NCBI RefSeq assembly: GCF_019236475.1
Contig: NZ_JAFAIX010000013.1
Coordinates: 186,001 to 250,000 of the forward strand
Direction: 5' to 3'
From: Chitinophaga sp.
GTDB lineage: Bacteria > Bacteroidota > Bacteroidia > Chitinophagales > Chitinophagaceae
DNA length: 64,000 bases
The notes beneath the pieces are model-generated. The model was given only the letters and a program-made list of their open reading frames with translations. It searched no databases and was not told where the DNA came from. The position numbers and the translations under genes were made by a program. Position 1 is the stretch's first letter. Each line of letters starts with the position of its first letter. Shown in pieces: positions 17,450 to 26,023 of the stretch.

Positions 17450-17516
17450 TTTACCGGTAAAATGCAGGAATTTACCGGTGAAAATGAATTGGTGAATATG
17501 CTGGCGGATTTACCGG
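17450..17516 (-). promoter_or_regulatory. direct repeats resembling a LytTR operator
   Basis: The plus-strand word TTTACCGG occurs at 17450, 17471 and 17509. The first two read TTTACCGGT and start 21 bases apart, giving two 9-base sites with a 12-base spacer, the usual geometry of LytTR binding sites. The nearest copy is about 25 bases upstream of the -33 element, where an activator would sit. The first copy is extended into the perfect palindrome TTTACCGGTAAA. Confidence 0.6.
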
Positions 17517-17517
17517 A

Positions 17518-18186
17518 CTATAATTCCACGGTGATTAAGGCATTCTTGCCGGCGAGCGCTGCTACAGTGGCTTGCAGGTCCGACACCATTTGGTCAGGTC
17601 CACAGATATAGAAATGCTGGTGAAAATCCTTTACTTTCTCTTTCAAATAGACGGTATCAATGACGTGATGATCATATCCAGCGGCCTTTTCACGGGTTAG
17701 GGTATTGATAAACCGACTGCCCAGCATTTGTTCGAATTCTTCTTTCAGAATAATATCTCCAACGGTTTTATTGGAGCAGATGAGGGTATTATTGCCCAAT
17801 CGGCCTTCCTGCTGCAGTTGGCGGAATATGGCAATGAAAGGCGTTACACCGGCGCCACCGGCAATAAACACGCCTTCTCCTTTATAATGGATAGCGCCCC
17901 AAACATCATGTAGGATCAATTCATCGCCGGCTTTCAGCAAGGCCAATTGGCCAGTAACGCCATTTCTTTCCGGATAGGATTTGATGGTAAATTCCAGGTG
18001 ATCCCAGTCGTTCAGGCCAGTAAAGGTAAATGGGCGACGTTGGTCTTCCCATCCGGGCTTATTGATAGTTACCTCGGTAGCCTGACCGGGTAAAAACGTA
18101 TACCCTTTGGGTTTAGCTACTTTATATCGTCTTACATCATGTGTAACGGGTGTTACGGACAATACTTTAACGATGTGCTGTTCCAT
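17518..18186 (-). CDS. FAD-binding oxidoreductase, ferredoxin/flavodoxin reductase-like
   Basis: A 222-residue two-domain flavoprotein of the ferredoxin-NADP reductase superfamily. The FAD domain (1-100) contains FLPGQATEV and the flavin-binding RRPFTFTG. The NAD(P) domain (105-222) contains GGAGVTPFIAIFRQL and YICGPDQM. There is no [2Fe-2S] domain, so it must pass electrons to a separate acceptor or reduce free flavin. It ends next to the LytTR-site repeats and precedes the envelope-signalling operon on the same strand, apparently as a separate unit. Confidence 0.87.
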   Translation of the reverse strand: MEQHIVKVLSVTPVTHDVRRYKVAKPKGYTFLPGQATEVTINKPGWEDQRRPFTFTGLNDWDHLEFTIKSYPERNGVTGQLALLKAGDELILHDVWGAIHYKGEGVFIAGGAGVTPFIAIFRQLQQEGRLGNNTLICSNKTVGDIILKEEFEQMLGSRFINTLTREKAAGYDHHVIDTVYLKEKVKDFHQHFYICGPDQMVSDLQATVAALAGKNALITVEL

Positions 18187-18243
18187 GTTGCAGGTTGCTT
18201 TGGGAGTAATTAAACTATCAAGATGAATTTAAGAAATATTTCC

Positions 18244-18858
18244 CTATTTATTAGTTATCGGGAGACGCGTGAACAACTGGCTGACAAGCTTCGCCCAGCG
18301 CTGATAGTCTTTCCCAGATGGGTGGAGTCCGTCCGCTGCTACGAGGGTACTATCTTGCACCGCTTCACGGGTAAATGGCGTTATATCGATGTAATGTACC
18401 TGGAAATCCGCAGCTATACGTTTATTGGCGGCATTGAAGGCATCTATCTCCTTAGCAATCTGCGCTACATCTCTATCAGCGGCAAAGGGAGTTACGCCCC
18501 AATCGGGAATAGATAATACCACTACATGATCGGCCCCATTGCGACTAAATCCAATCGCTTTACGCAAGAGGTCGGTAAACTGGGTTTCATATTCTTCCAA
18601 GCTTCTGCCTCTGTATTGGTTATTCACCCCGATGAGTAAACTCACGAAATCATACTGGTTTCCTTGGATGGCTGCAGCTTTTATGCCAGCATCCAGTTCG
18701 TCGGTGGTCCATCCGGTAACGGCGATAATTTTCGGCAAATCGATGGAAAAGCCGCCATTTTGCAGCATTTGAACCGTTTGTGCAGGGAAACTTTCATTCG
18801 TGGGCACACTTTCTCCAACTGTATAGCTATCGCCCAGGGCGAGATAGGTAAGATTCAT
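18244..18858 (-). CDS. SGNH/GDSL-family hydrolase
   Basis: A 204-residue esterase-like protein. Block I with the nucleophile is at the extreme N-terminus (YLALGDSYTVGE), block III is LLIGVNNQY (GxND-like with Asn), and the catalytic Asp-His pair is in ADGLHPSGKDY. The start at 18858 (MNLTYLALGDSYT) is preferred; the frame extends to a TTG at 18900, but the added residues are not typical and the family usually begins shortly before the GDS motif. No signal peptide with this start, so it is cytoplasmic. Substrate unknown. Confidence 0.85.
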   Translation of the reverse strand: MNLTYLALGDSYTVGESVPTNESFPAQTVQMLQNGGFSIDLPKIIAVTGWTTDELDAGIKAAAIQGNQYDFVSLLIGVNNQYRGRSLEEYETQFTDLLRKAIGFSRNGADHVVVLSIPDWGVTPFAADRDVAQIAKEIDAFNAANKRIAADFQVHYIDITPFTREAVQDSTLVAADGLHPSGKDYQRWAKLVSQLFTRLPITNK

Positions 18859-18997
18859 GGTAGATAAAAAGATTATGGGTAATGGTGAAACAGCTAGCAA
18901 AATAGGATTAATCTTAACATAAGCAAAAAGTTATATACACCATCAGTTTTTAAGTTAAAACTATCAAAAACTGGCTACCTTTTCAGTTCAGAATGCC

Positions 18998-19005
18998 TAC
19001 CTTTG
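18998..19005 (+). promoter_or_regulatory. -7 promoter element of icd
   Basis: TACCTTTG, 43 bases upstream of the icd ATG; the -33 partner is weak. Confidence 0.6.
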
Positions 19006-19048
19006 CACCCGATTACAACAATTACGTAACGCATAAAGAAACCGTTTT

Positions 19049-20326
19049 ATGCCGGCAGAAAAAATATCGATGAACAATGGACTGTTACAGGTCCCTACCC
19101 ACCCCATCATCCCATTTATTATAGGCGACGGCATTGGTCCGGATATCTGGAAAGCAAGTGTGCGCGTATTCGACGCAGCTGTGGAGATAGCCTATGGTGC
19201 TGATAGGAAAATTGAATGGAAAGAAGTACTGGCAGGTGAGAAAGCCTTCCAGGAAACCGGCGAATGGCTGCCGAAAGCAACACTGGATGCATTGAAAGAG
19301 TACCTGGTGTCTATCAAAGGCCCGCTGTCCACGCCAGTAGGTGGCGGTATCCGCTCTCTGAACGTGGCAATGCGCCAGGAGCTTGACCTGTACGCCTGCG
19401 TAAGGCCTGTACGTTGGTTCAACAAAGTACCTTCTCCTGTTAAACATCCGGAAAAGGTGGACATGGTTATCTTCCGTGAAAACACTGAAGATATCTATGC
19501 AGGTATCGAATACATGACAGGTACGCCTGAATGTGACAAACTGTTGAACTTCCTGCAGAATGAAATGGGAGTGAAAAAAATCCGCTTCCCAGAATCTTCT
19601 TCTCTCGGTATCAAACCTGTTTCTGTTGAAGGTACTGAAAGACTGGTTCGTGCAGCTATCCTGTACGCACTGGAACACAAACGTCCTTCCGTTACGATCG
19701 TTCACAAAGGTAACATCATGAAATTCACCGAAGGTGGCTTCAAAAATTGGGGCTACGCGCTTGCTGAGAGAGAATTCGGTGATAAAGTGTATACTTGGGA
19801 AACTTGGGAAAGAATCAAGAAGGAAGAAGGCGAAGACGCTGCGAACAAATCTCTCAAAATCGCTACTGCTGAAGGCAAACTGCTGATTAAAGATGTGATT
19901 GCAGACAACTTCCTCCAACAAATTCTCCTTGCTCCACAAGATTACTCCGTAGTAGCTACCCTCAACCTGAATGGTGACTATATCTCCGACGCACTCGCTG
20001 CTGCTGTTGGTGGTATCGGTATCGCTCCAGGTGGTAACATCAACTACAAAACTGGTCATGCGGTGTTTGAAGCTACTCACGGTACCGCTCCACGATTCGC
20101 AAATACCAACACCATGAACCCATCTTCTGTTATCCTCAGCGGGGTAATGATGATGGAATACATGGGCTGGAAAGAAGCTGCGAAAATCATCGTAGATGGT
20201 TTGAGCACTGCGATCGCTCGCAAACGCGTTACCATCGACTTCTACAACCTGATGGATGATGCTACGCTGGTGAAAACTTCAGAATTTGCGGATGAAGTGA
20301 TCAAACAGATGAACAATCATCACTAA
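19049..20326 (+). CDS. icd: NADP-dependent isocitrate dehydrogenase, bacterial (E. coli-like) type
   Basis: A 425-residue enzyme that oxidises isocitrate to 2-oxoglutarate in the citric acid cycle. The substrate-binding block IRSLNVAMRQELDLYACVRPVRW carries the Ser that is the phosphorylation site in E. coli Icd. Also present are FIIGDGIGPDIW, VHKGNIMKFTEG, the metal-binding NLNGDYISDALAA and the cofactor loop ATHGTAPRFA. Another possible start is the ATG at 19070. It is followed by tandem hairpins and by a second, structurally different NADP isocitrate dehydrogenase gene at 20701. No aceK kinase gene is in the window. Confidence 0.96.
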   Translation: MPAEKISMNNGLLQVPTHPIIPFIIGDGIGPDIWKASVRVFDAAVEIAYGADRKIEWKEVLAGEKAFQETGEWLPKATLDALKEYLVSIKGPLSTPVGGGIRSLNVAMRQELDLYACVRPVRWFNKVPSPVKHPEKVDMVIFRENTEDIYAGIEYMTGTPECDKLLNFLQNEMGVKKIRFPESSSLGIKPVSVEGTERLVRAAILYALEHKRPSVTIVHKGNIMKFTEGGFKNWGYALAEREFGDKVYTWETWERIKKEEGEDAANKSLKIATAEGKLLIKDVIADNFLQQILLAPQDYSVVATLNLNGDYISDALAAAVGGIGIAPGGNINYKTGHAVFEATHGTAPRFANTNTMNPSSVILSGVMMMEYMGWKEAAKIIVDGLSTAIARKRVTIDFYNLMDDATLVKTSEFADEVIKQMNNHH

Positions 20327-20354
20327 TCGTTTTTTCAACATTTTTATATTTAGC

Positions 20355-20383
20355 GAAAGCCCTGACCTGCGGTCAGGGCTTTC
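20355..20383. terminator. hairpin after icd
   Basis: A perfect 13-base stem (GAAAGCCCTGACC / GGTCAGGGCTTTC) with three-base loop TGC and modest T-richness after it. It is the first of three consecutive hairpins. Confidence 0.75.
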
Positions 20384-20420
20384 ATTTTTATGGGGTTTTC
20401 CCCGGAATGTTCTGGCGATG

Positions 20421-20465
20421 TTTAGAATTAAACCCTGGGCCTTCGGCCCAGGGTTTAATTCTAAA
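20421..20465. repeat. 21-base perfect hairpin, second of three
   Basis: A perfect 21-base stem (arm TTTAGAATTAAACC.. then CTGGGCC) with loop TTC. It overlaps the next hairpin by three bases and belongs to a class of long three- or four-base-loop hairpins found between genes in this window. Confidence 0.85.
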
Positions 20466-20502
20466 TTGAAATCCCGCGCCGGATGGCGCGGGATTTCAAT
20501 TT
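20463..20502. repeat. 18-base perfect hairpin, third of three
   Basis: A perfect stem (arm AAATTGAAATCCCGCGCC) with loop GGAT, sharing its first three bases with the preceding hairpin. Confidence 0.85.
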
Positions 20503-20700
20503 AATACCCGGTACCCAGCTAAATTCAGATATTAAATTCACCTGTTTATACGCGCTAAAACATTTTATGTACATCTTACACAAAAAAAATTTTGCAGGAA
20601 ATAAAATAATCGTATTTTTCGGGATTATCCCTAACCGGGACTTTGCTTGAATAGTTGTTGTGAATAGATTTTTAATCTAATTTTTTTAAAAAAACCCGAA
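20503..20700. other. AT-rich leader region of the second isocitrate dehydrogenase gene
   Basis: About 200 bases of AT-rich sequence with no open frame of note and no clear TAnnTTTG box. It presumably holds the promoter of the gene at 20701, which I cannot place. Confidence 0.4.
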
Positions 20701-21933
20701 ATGGCAGAAAAAATTAAAGTTGCTAATCCGGTAGTTGAGCTGGATGGAGATGAGATGACACGAATCATCTGGAAATTTATCAAGGACAAACTGATACTTC
20801 CTTACCTGGACGTAGAAATCAAATATTTTGATCTGGGCATGGAGCATCGTGATGCGACGAATGACCAGGTTACCGTTGATGCTGCAAACGCTATCAGAGA
20901 AGTTGGCGTTGGTATCAAATGTGCCACTATCACTCCGGATGAAGCACGCGTAAAAGAATTCAACCTGAAACAGATGTGGAAGTCTCCAAACGGAACTATC
21001 CGTAACATCCTGGATGGTACTGTATTCCGCGAGCCAATCGTTATGAAAAACGTTCCACGCCTGGTTCCTAACTGGACTGCTCCTATCTGTATCGGTCGTC
21101 ATGCATTCGGTGATCAATACCGTGCAACCGATTTCGTTACCAAAGGAAAAGGTAAACTGACTATCAAATTTGAAGGTGAAAACGGTGAAGTAATCGAACA
21201 TGAAGTGTACAACTTCAAAGGCGATGGCGTTGCACTGGCAATGTACAACACCGACGAATCTATCAAAGGTTTTGCGCGCGCTTGCTTCAACCAAGCGTTG
21301 ATGAAAAACTGGCCGCTGTACCTGAGTACCAAAAACACCATCCTGAAAAAATACGATGGTCGTTTCAAAGATATTTTCGAAGAAATCTACCAGAACGAAT
21401 TCAAAACTGCATTCGATAAAGCTGGCCTGACTTACGAGCACCGTCTAATCGATGACATGGTGGCTTCTGCGCTGAAATGGCACGGTAACTTCGTATGGGC
21501 TTGTAAAAACTACGATGGCGACGTTCAATCTGATACCGTTGCACAAGGTTTTGGCTCCCTCGGTCTGATGACTTCTACCCTCGTTACACCAGACGGTAAA
21601 ACCATGGAAGCAGAAGCTGCTCACGGTACCGTTACTCGTCACTACCGCGATCACCAAGCTGGTAAACCAACTTCCACCAACCCAATCGCATCTATCTTCG
21701 CATGGACTCGCGGTCTGGAATTCCGTGGTAAACTGGACAACAACCAAGAACTGATCAACTTCTGCCACGCACTGGAACAAGTTTGTATCGAAGTAGTTGA
21801 AAGCGGCAAAATGACCAAAGATCTGGCCGTTTGTATCCACGGTAACAAAGTAGAACACGGTAAAGATTACCTGTATACGGAAGAATTCCTGGAAGCACTG
21901 GACGCTGCACTGAAAGTGAAACTGGCGAAATAA
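20701..21933 (+). CDS. NADP-dependent isocitrate dehydrogenase, eukaryotic-like (type II) homodimer
   Basis: A 410-residue enzyme catalysing the same reaction as icd but from the subfamily of human IDH1/IDH2. The match is to the eukaryotic pattern: NPVVELDGDEMTRIIW at the N-terminus, KSPNGTIRNILDGTVFREPI around the substrate Ser/Asn/Arg, APICIGRHAFGDQYRATDF, YDGDVQSDTVAQGFGSLGLM at the metal site, and EAAHGTVTRHYR with TNPIASIFAWTRGL. It lies 374 bases after icd in the same direction, separated by hairpins, so it probably has its own promoter. A perfect palindromic terminator follows. Confidence 0.95.
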   Translation: MAEKIKVANPVVELDGDEMTRIIWKFIKDKLILPYLDVEIKYFDLGMEHRDATNDQVTVDAANAIREVGVGIKCATITPDEARVKEFNLKQMWKSPNGTIRNILDGTVFREPIVMKNVPRLVPNWTAPICIGRHAFGDQYRATDFVTKGKGKLTIKFEGENGEVIEHEVYNFKGDGVALAMYNTDESIKGFARACFNQALMKNWPLYLSTKNTILKKYDGRFKDIFEEIYQNEFKTAFDKAGLTYEHRLIDDMVASALKWHGNFVWACKNYDGDVQSDTVAQGFGSLGLMTSTLVTPDGKTMEAEAAHGTVTRHYRDHQAGKPTSTNPIASIFAWTRGLEFRGKLDNNQELINFCHALEQVCIEVVESGKMTKDLAVCIHGNKVEHGKDYLYTEEFLEALDAALKVKLAK

Positions 21934-21954
21934 GTATTAATTGCTATTACAAGC

Positions 21955-22004
21955 ATAAAAAGAAAATGCCCGCACCATCGATGGTGCGGGCATTTTCTTT
22001 TTAT
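21955..22004. terminator. bidirectional terminator, 25-base perfect palindrome
   Basis: The sequence is fully self-complementary about its centre, with a GC core (GCCCGCACCATCGATGG..) and T-tracts on both sides, between two convergent genes. Confidence 0.92.
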
Positions 22005-22013
22005 GGCAATTGA

Positions 22014-23690
22014 TTAATTATACTTCATCTCTCTACGCAGCACTTTATCTTCTCCATAAATATCATCGAAGAAAACAAGTTTTCCTTCTTTACCCTCTGC
22101 GGTAAAGTAACGCAGGTAAATAGGCAATCTTCGCGTAAGATCCACTTGCTTCTTTTCTCCACGCGCAATCCATGCTTTGATACTATCCCCACGATGCTGT
22201 GTAGTATCCATTCTAACCAAGTATTGTGAAAGACTGTCCCACTGCTGTACACGCACGCAACCATGACTCATGGCGCGCATGGAGTTCTTGAACAGACCGC
22301 GGTTATTGGTATCGTGCAGGTATACGCTGTATTTATTGCGGAAGTTGAATTTCATGATCCCTAAAGAGTTATCCACACCATCCATCTGGCGCAGCACATA
22401 AGGGAAATGATCTTTACTCAATTTATTCCAGTCGATCGTATTGGGATCTACGGCTTCTCCGTCTTTATTAATTACTTCCAGATTTTTGGAGGCGAGATAT
22501 CCCACATTCCTTTTGATGGCAGGCAGCATTTCTTTGAATACAATGCTGTAAGGCACTCGCCAGTATGGGAATAATACCACGTTGGTCATGTAAGAATTCA
22601 ATAGTGGTGTGCGAGTACGAGGTGCACCTACAATCACTCTAGATTCCAACATCACTTCTCCACTATCAATTACACGCATGGTATAACCAGGCACATTCAC
22701 CAGGATATATTCTCTTGGCATGGTATCCGGCAGTTTGCGCCAACGGTCCATGTTGATACCTGCTTGCATCAGCCAGTCGGCCGCACTGCGGTTCAGCGCC
22801 ATGACGGTACGTTTGCCGGCTACACCATCTGGGTAGATATTGAATTCATTCTGGAATGCTTTCACGGCAGCTTTAATCATGGTAGTATCTACCACCCTGC
22901 CGGTTGTATCCAGGTAATGGCCCTGTACCAGCCTGTTGGCCAGTAACTGACGGAAATGGAGTGTATCTGTATAATTCAGGGGAAGGGTATCCCAAGTTCG
23001 GCCTTCATATTTATCCTTGAAGTATTTGATCCCTTCTTTCAAGGCAACATAGCCTGGGTGAACAGGTTCGAGTCCTTCGAAAGTAGCAGTGATATTACCA
23101 TCCGTAATCGCTGCACGCAGTTTATCTTTCAGGAATTTATCGGGGAACAGGGAATCTGTACGGAAAGTGACACTATCTCTTGGACCTGCACCGTAGTGTA
23201 GGTCTGAGGTCATTTTCATGAATGCATCAGAGAGCAGGATGTCTGCTTTTGCCCAGAGGGCGGCATCTTTCTTTGCGGCAGCATCATCGTGGAGCTGTGA
23301 CCAGACTTTCGTCAGGGTGTTGGCATGGTACTGCTTAGGGAGCAAGCCATACTCATCAGCGCGCGTGATCCATTCCATCATGGAATCCGCAGCAGGATGC
23401 ATTTTGCCATGGTCAGACCATTCTGCTTTGTTTTCATGTTCCTTGTAAAAATCCTGTAATGCCTTGGGTCTGAAGGCAGGTAGACTGTCTTCCAAAATGC
23501 CGTCGTTGTCAGAAATAAGGGAAAGCCTTTCGGTAATGCTTTCTTTCACAACTTCGTCCAATTCACGGACGTTTGTTACAATCTGTTTTTCTTTCGGGGC
23601 GGTGTACTTCTTTTTATGCTCTCCGCAGGCTAACAACAGGACAATGCCGGAGCCGCATAAAAGACTAAACATTAAATTTGTGTTCTTCAT
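22014..23690 (-). CDS. lipid-anchored L,D-transpeptidase (YcbB/LdtD-like)
   Basis: A 558-residue envelope enzyme forming 3-3 peptidoglycan cross-links or attaching proteins. The signal ends in a lipobox (IVLLLAC, Cys about 22). A scaffold domain (about 60-250) is followed by a peptidoglycan-binding module (MIKAAVKAFQNEFNIYPDGVAGKRT, about 280-305) and a YkuD catalytic domain from about 325. The catalytic signature is complete: YLHDTN with the conserved His, then MSHGCVRVQ with the nucleophilic Cys. Length and order match the YcbB group. Monocistronic and convergent with the isocitrate dehydrogenase gene. Confidence 0.92.
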   Translation of the reverse strand: MKNTNLMFSLLCGSGIVLLLACGEHKKKYTAPKEKQIVTNVRELDEVVKESITERLSLISDNDGILEDSLPAFRPKALQDFYKEHENKAEWSDHGKMHPAADSMMEWITRADEYGLLPKQYHANTLTKVWSQLHDDAAAKKDAALWAKADILLSDAFMKMTSDLHYGAGPRDSVTFRTDSLFPDKFLKDKLRAAITDGNITATFEGLEPVHPGYVALKEGIKYFKDKYEGRTWDTLPLNYTDTLHFRQLLANRLVQGHYLDTTGRVVDTTMIKAAVKAFQNEFNIYPDGVAGKRTVMALNRSAADWLMQAGINMDRWRKLPDTMPREYILVNVPGYTMRVIDSGEVMLESRVIVGAPRTRTPLLNSYMTNVVLFPYWRVPYSIVFKEMLPAIKRNVGYLASKNLEVINKDGEAVDPNTIDWNKLSKDHFPYVLRQMDGVDNSLGIMKFNFRNKYSVYLHDTNNRGLFKNSMRAMSHGCVRVQQWDSLSQYLVRMDTTQHRGDSIKAWIARGEKKQVDLTRRLPIYLRYFTAEGKEGKLVFFDDIYGEDKVLRREMKYN

Positions 23691-23862
23691 TTGCAGTTAA
23701 TCGCTATGTAAAGATAGCATTTTGCAAATACTATGCTAAATATTTTAGCCTATCACACTTTCATATATAAAATTATCTGCAACAATCTTTCTTCATGAAT
23801 AAAGATTGTAAAAATTTCAATACCCCTATTAATACCTTCTTCATACTTCACAATTTTTTAAA

Positions 23863-23890
23863 AAGAGGCTGCCACGATTAGCAGCCTCTT
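23863..23890 (-). terminator. terminator of the heavy-metal gene cluster
   Basis: The 10-base stem AAGAGGCTGC / GCAGCCTCTT with loop CACGATTA lies about 50 bases downstream of the HMA-AraC gene on its strand, followed there by a T-rich stretch. Confidence 0.7.
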
Positions 23891-23938
23891 AAAAACTAAA
23901 ACTAAAACAACTAAGGTGTATCGTATATGTCTATACGA

Positions 23939-24511
23939 CTATAATTTATCCAGCGGAATACGGCCAGTGTCTTTCATTTGCTTGAACTGACTAGGCGTAA
24001 GGCCGGTTACTTTCTTGAATTGAGCAGAGAGGTGCGCCACACTGCTATAACCAAGTTTGTAGCTAATTTCACTCAAACTAAGTTCATTATACCGCAGTAA
24101 TTCTTTCACTCTTTCAATCTTCTGCTGAATGATATATTGTTCAATGGTAGTACCTTCTAATTCAGAAAACAGACTGCTGAGCAGATGATAATCCTTTTGC
24201 AGTCGTGTGGAGAGAAGAGTAGAAAAATTCTCTTTCATCTCATCCAGGTCTGTATAGTGAACGGTATCAACCACGATACTTTTGATGGCGGCTACTAGCT
24301 GTTGCTTTTTATCGTCTATGAGCAGAAATCCTTCTTCCTGCAAAATTGGAACCAGTCTATTCAGTTGCTCCGCGCTTACTTCACCTTCCACGGAAGCTTT
24401 TCCCAGCTCCATTTTTTGCACTTTAAATCCTTCTGCTTCCAGAGCGGATTTTACCACTTTAATACAACGCGGGCAAACCATATTTTTGATGAATAATTCG
24501 GTAGTTGCCAT
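23939..24511 (-). CDS. HMA-AraC fusion transcriptional regulator
   Basis: A 190-residue protein combining two domains. Residues 1-65 resemble a heavy-metal-associated fold with a CxxC metal site (NMVCPRCIKVV). Residues about 90-190 are an AraC-type double helix-turn-helix (IEQYIIQQKIERVKELL; LSLSEISYKLGYSSVAHLSAQFKKVTGLTPSQFK). It should sense a soft metal ion such as Cu, Zn or Hg through the Cys pair and control nearby genes. It is the last gene of a same-strand cluster with a barrel protein, a secreted HMA protein and an HYC_CC_PP protein, eight bases after the barrel gene. Confidence 0.85.
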   Translation of the reverse strand: MATTELFIKNMVCPRCIKVVKSALEAEGFKVQKMELGKASVEGEVSAEQLNRLVPILQEEGFLLIDDKKQQLVAAIKSIVVDTVHYTDLDEMKENFSTLLSTRLQKDYHLLSSLFSELEGTTIEQYIIQQKIERVKELLRYNELSLSEISYKLGYSSVAHLSAQFKKVTGLTPSQFKQMKDTGRIPLDKL

Positions 24512-24519
24512 ATGGGCGT

Positions 24520-25392
24520 TTATCGTTTTTTGATGATATTAAAAATGTTGTGTTCCAGTCTGATCAGGCAGGAATTGTACATATTCCTGGGCATATTGCC
24601 AGCTAGTTGGGTTCTGTACGAGAAGTCCAGCCGGGTAGTGCTATTGAAAATCAACTGCACTGCTGGGGCAATGTCCAGGTAACTACCGCGAGCTTGTTCC
24701 GCATCAGCAACATTCGTCTTCCCTAAAAATTCTACATACAGGTTTAAATTCGTCTGTTTGTAGCTTTTGTATTTTACGGGCAACACGAGATAACCTGCGC
24801 TGAAACTGTAATTGATGGCATTGCGCGGGAAATCCGGAGGAAGGTTATCTCTTGTATTATTCAGATAACGACTATATCCTGCAGTACCGGACAAGGCCAA
24901 TTTATGCAGCAACTGGGTAGCAATGATTCCACCGGTAACGCCACTGTTGTTACCGTCCAGATCACCGTCTGCGTTGACATAGGACATATGACTGTCTCCC
25001 ATGACTGGCATAAACGGATTGTTTATCAAAGAACCTTTTACATAAGCAGCCATGCGAAAATGTGCATGCTGCTGATCCTGAGATAGAAAGCGGTATTTGG
25101 CGTAGATACTTCCTCCTTCCACTTTCCAACCGGCTTGCATCATATTCGATGTATATCCGGCCAGGTGTACCATTAATTTTTTATTGATGCCCCACATCAC
25201 TTCCGGTTCCAGTCTGACGGCGGTACTTCCGTCGTAATCCATATTCATGGTTTTCCCTGTAAGCCGGATTCCCAGTGAGTTTGCCGGCATATTACTGGCA
25301 GGCTCCGTGTTGACGTATAATTCCTGTGCGGATACGATGCCAGTGAACCCCAACAGGGTCATCACTGTGATTAACCATCTCTTCATGTTCAC
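24520..25392 (-). CDS. predicted outer-membrane beta-barrel protein of the metal cluster
   Basis: A 290-residue protein with a signal peptide (MKRWLITVMTLLGFTGIVSAQ, starting at the internal Met3 or at Met1). The rest alternates polar and hydrophobic residues with aromatic girdles and ends in a strand-like terminus (SCLIRLEHNIFNIIKKR). About 12 strands could be drawn. It has no plug domain, so it is not a TonB-dependent receptor. Met and His are frequent in the first half. It lies between the secreted HMA gene (six-base gap) and the HMA-AraC gene, suggesting a metal-related role. The family is not one I can name with certainty. Confidence 0.65.
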   Translation of the reverse strand: MNMKRWLITVMTLLGFTGIVSAQELYVNTEPASNMPANSLGIRLTGKTMNMDYDGSTAVRLEPEVMWGINKKLMVHLAGYTSNMMQAGWKVEGGSIYAKYRFLSQDQQHAHFRMAAYVKGSLINNPFMPVMGDSHMSYVNADGDLDGNNSGVTGGIIATQLLHKLALSGTAGYSRYLNNTRDNLPPDFPRNAINYSFSAGYLVLPVKYKSYKQTNLNLYVEFLGKTNVADAEQARGSYLDIAPAVQLIFNSTTRLDFSYRTQLAGNMPRNMYNSCLIRLEHNIFNIIKKR

Positions 25393-25398
25393 CGGGTA

Positions 25399-25941
25399 TT
25401 AAATGGTTACATGATATACCCTGTTCGAAGCTGCTTTACCAGCGTGACAGCAATCTCCCATTACACCTGTTTTATAGCAAGGCATAGTGGTTTCAGTTGC
25501 GTATTTTTTATATTGTTTTGTAGAGACGAAATCTTTGTCGATAACGGTGAGTTCTTTATCACCTTTCAGCACCTGATCTTTCACATGCATGAAGTGCAGT
25601 GTACTGCCACCAAATGCTATATGCGCATCATTTTTCACGGAAGTAGCGTCAAAGTTGGCGGTTACTACCAGTTTTCCAACGGAAAAACCGGCATCTTCCA
25701 CTTTATTTTTAATGGCGTCGATATCCACGTTAGCACCTGGCTTGAAGTACAAGATGAAAGTGGTGTTCTCCAGGTCGGTTTCAATTTTATCCACAAAAGG
25801 AAGTGTTTCCAGTGCTTTCAGGGTAGCGTTGGAACACATGGCGCAAGTCAGACCGGTAGCCTGAACAGTTGCTTTTTTATATTGTGCGTTTGCACTAAAG
25901 GTTATACCTAATACGAAGGCGATTATTGTTAAGAGTTTCAT
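25399..25941 (-). CDS. secreted heavy-metal-associated domain protein
   Basis: A 180-residue periplasmic protein. The signal peptide (MKLLTIIAFVLGITFSANAQ) is followed by an HMA domain (about residues 22-95) with the metal-binding CxxC in GLTCAMCSN. The C-terminal half contains additional Cys and His (TTMPCYKTGVMGDCCHAGK). It probably binds Cu(I) or another soft metal in the periplasm as a chaperone or scavenger. It is the second gene of the cluster, after the HYC_CC_PP gene. Confidence 0.85.
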   Translation of the reverse strand: MKLLTIIAFVLGITFSANAQYKKATVQATGLTCAMCSNATLKALETLPFVDKIETDLENTTFILYFKPGANVDIDAIKNKVEDAGFSVGKLVVTANFDATSVKNDAHIAFGGSTLHFMHVKDQVLKGDKELTVIDKDFVSTKQYKKYATETTMPCYKTGVMGDCCHAGKAASNRVYHVTI

Positions 25942-26023
25942 GATCTGATATTTATTTGGGTTTGAAATTGGTTACAGTTAGGGCATTCGTTTCCCCGCAA
26001 GGAAACATGCAAAAACTGTAAAA

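Noticed and set aside
19085..20080. A long open frame on the minus strand opposite icd
   Set aside because: It lies entirely inside the well-supported icd gene; its Phe/Ser-rich product has no recognisable domain and its openness follows from the codon bias of the sense gene.
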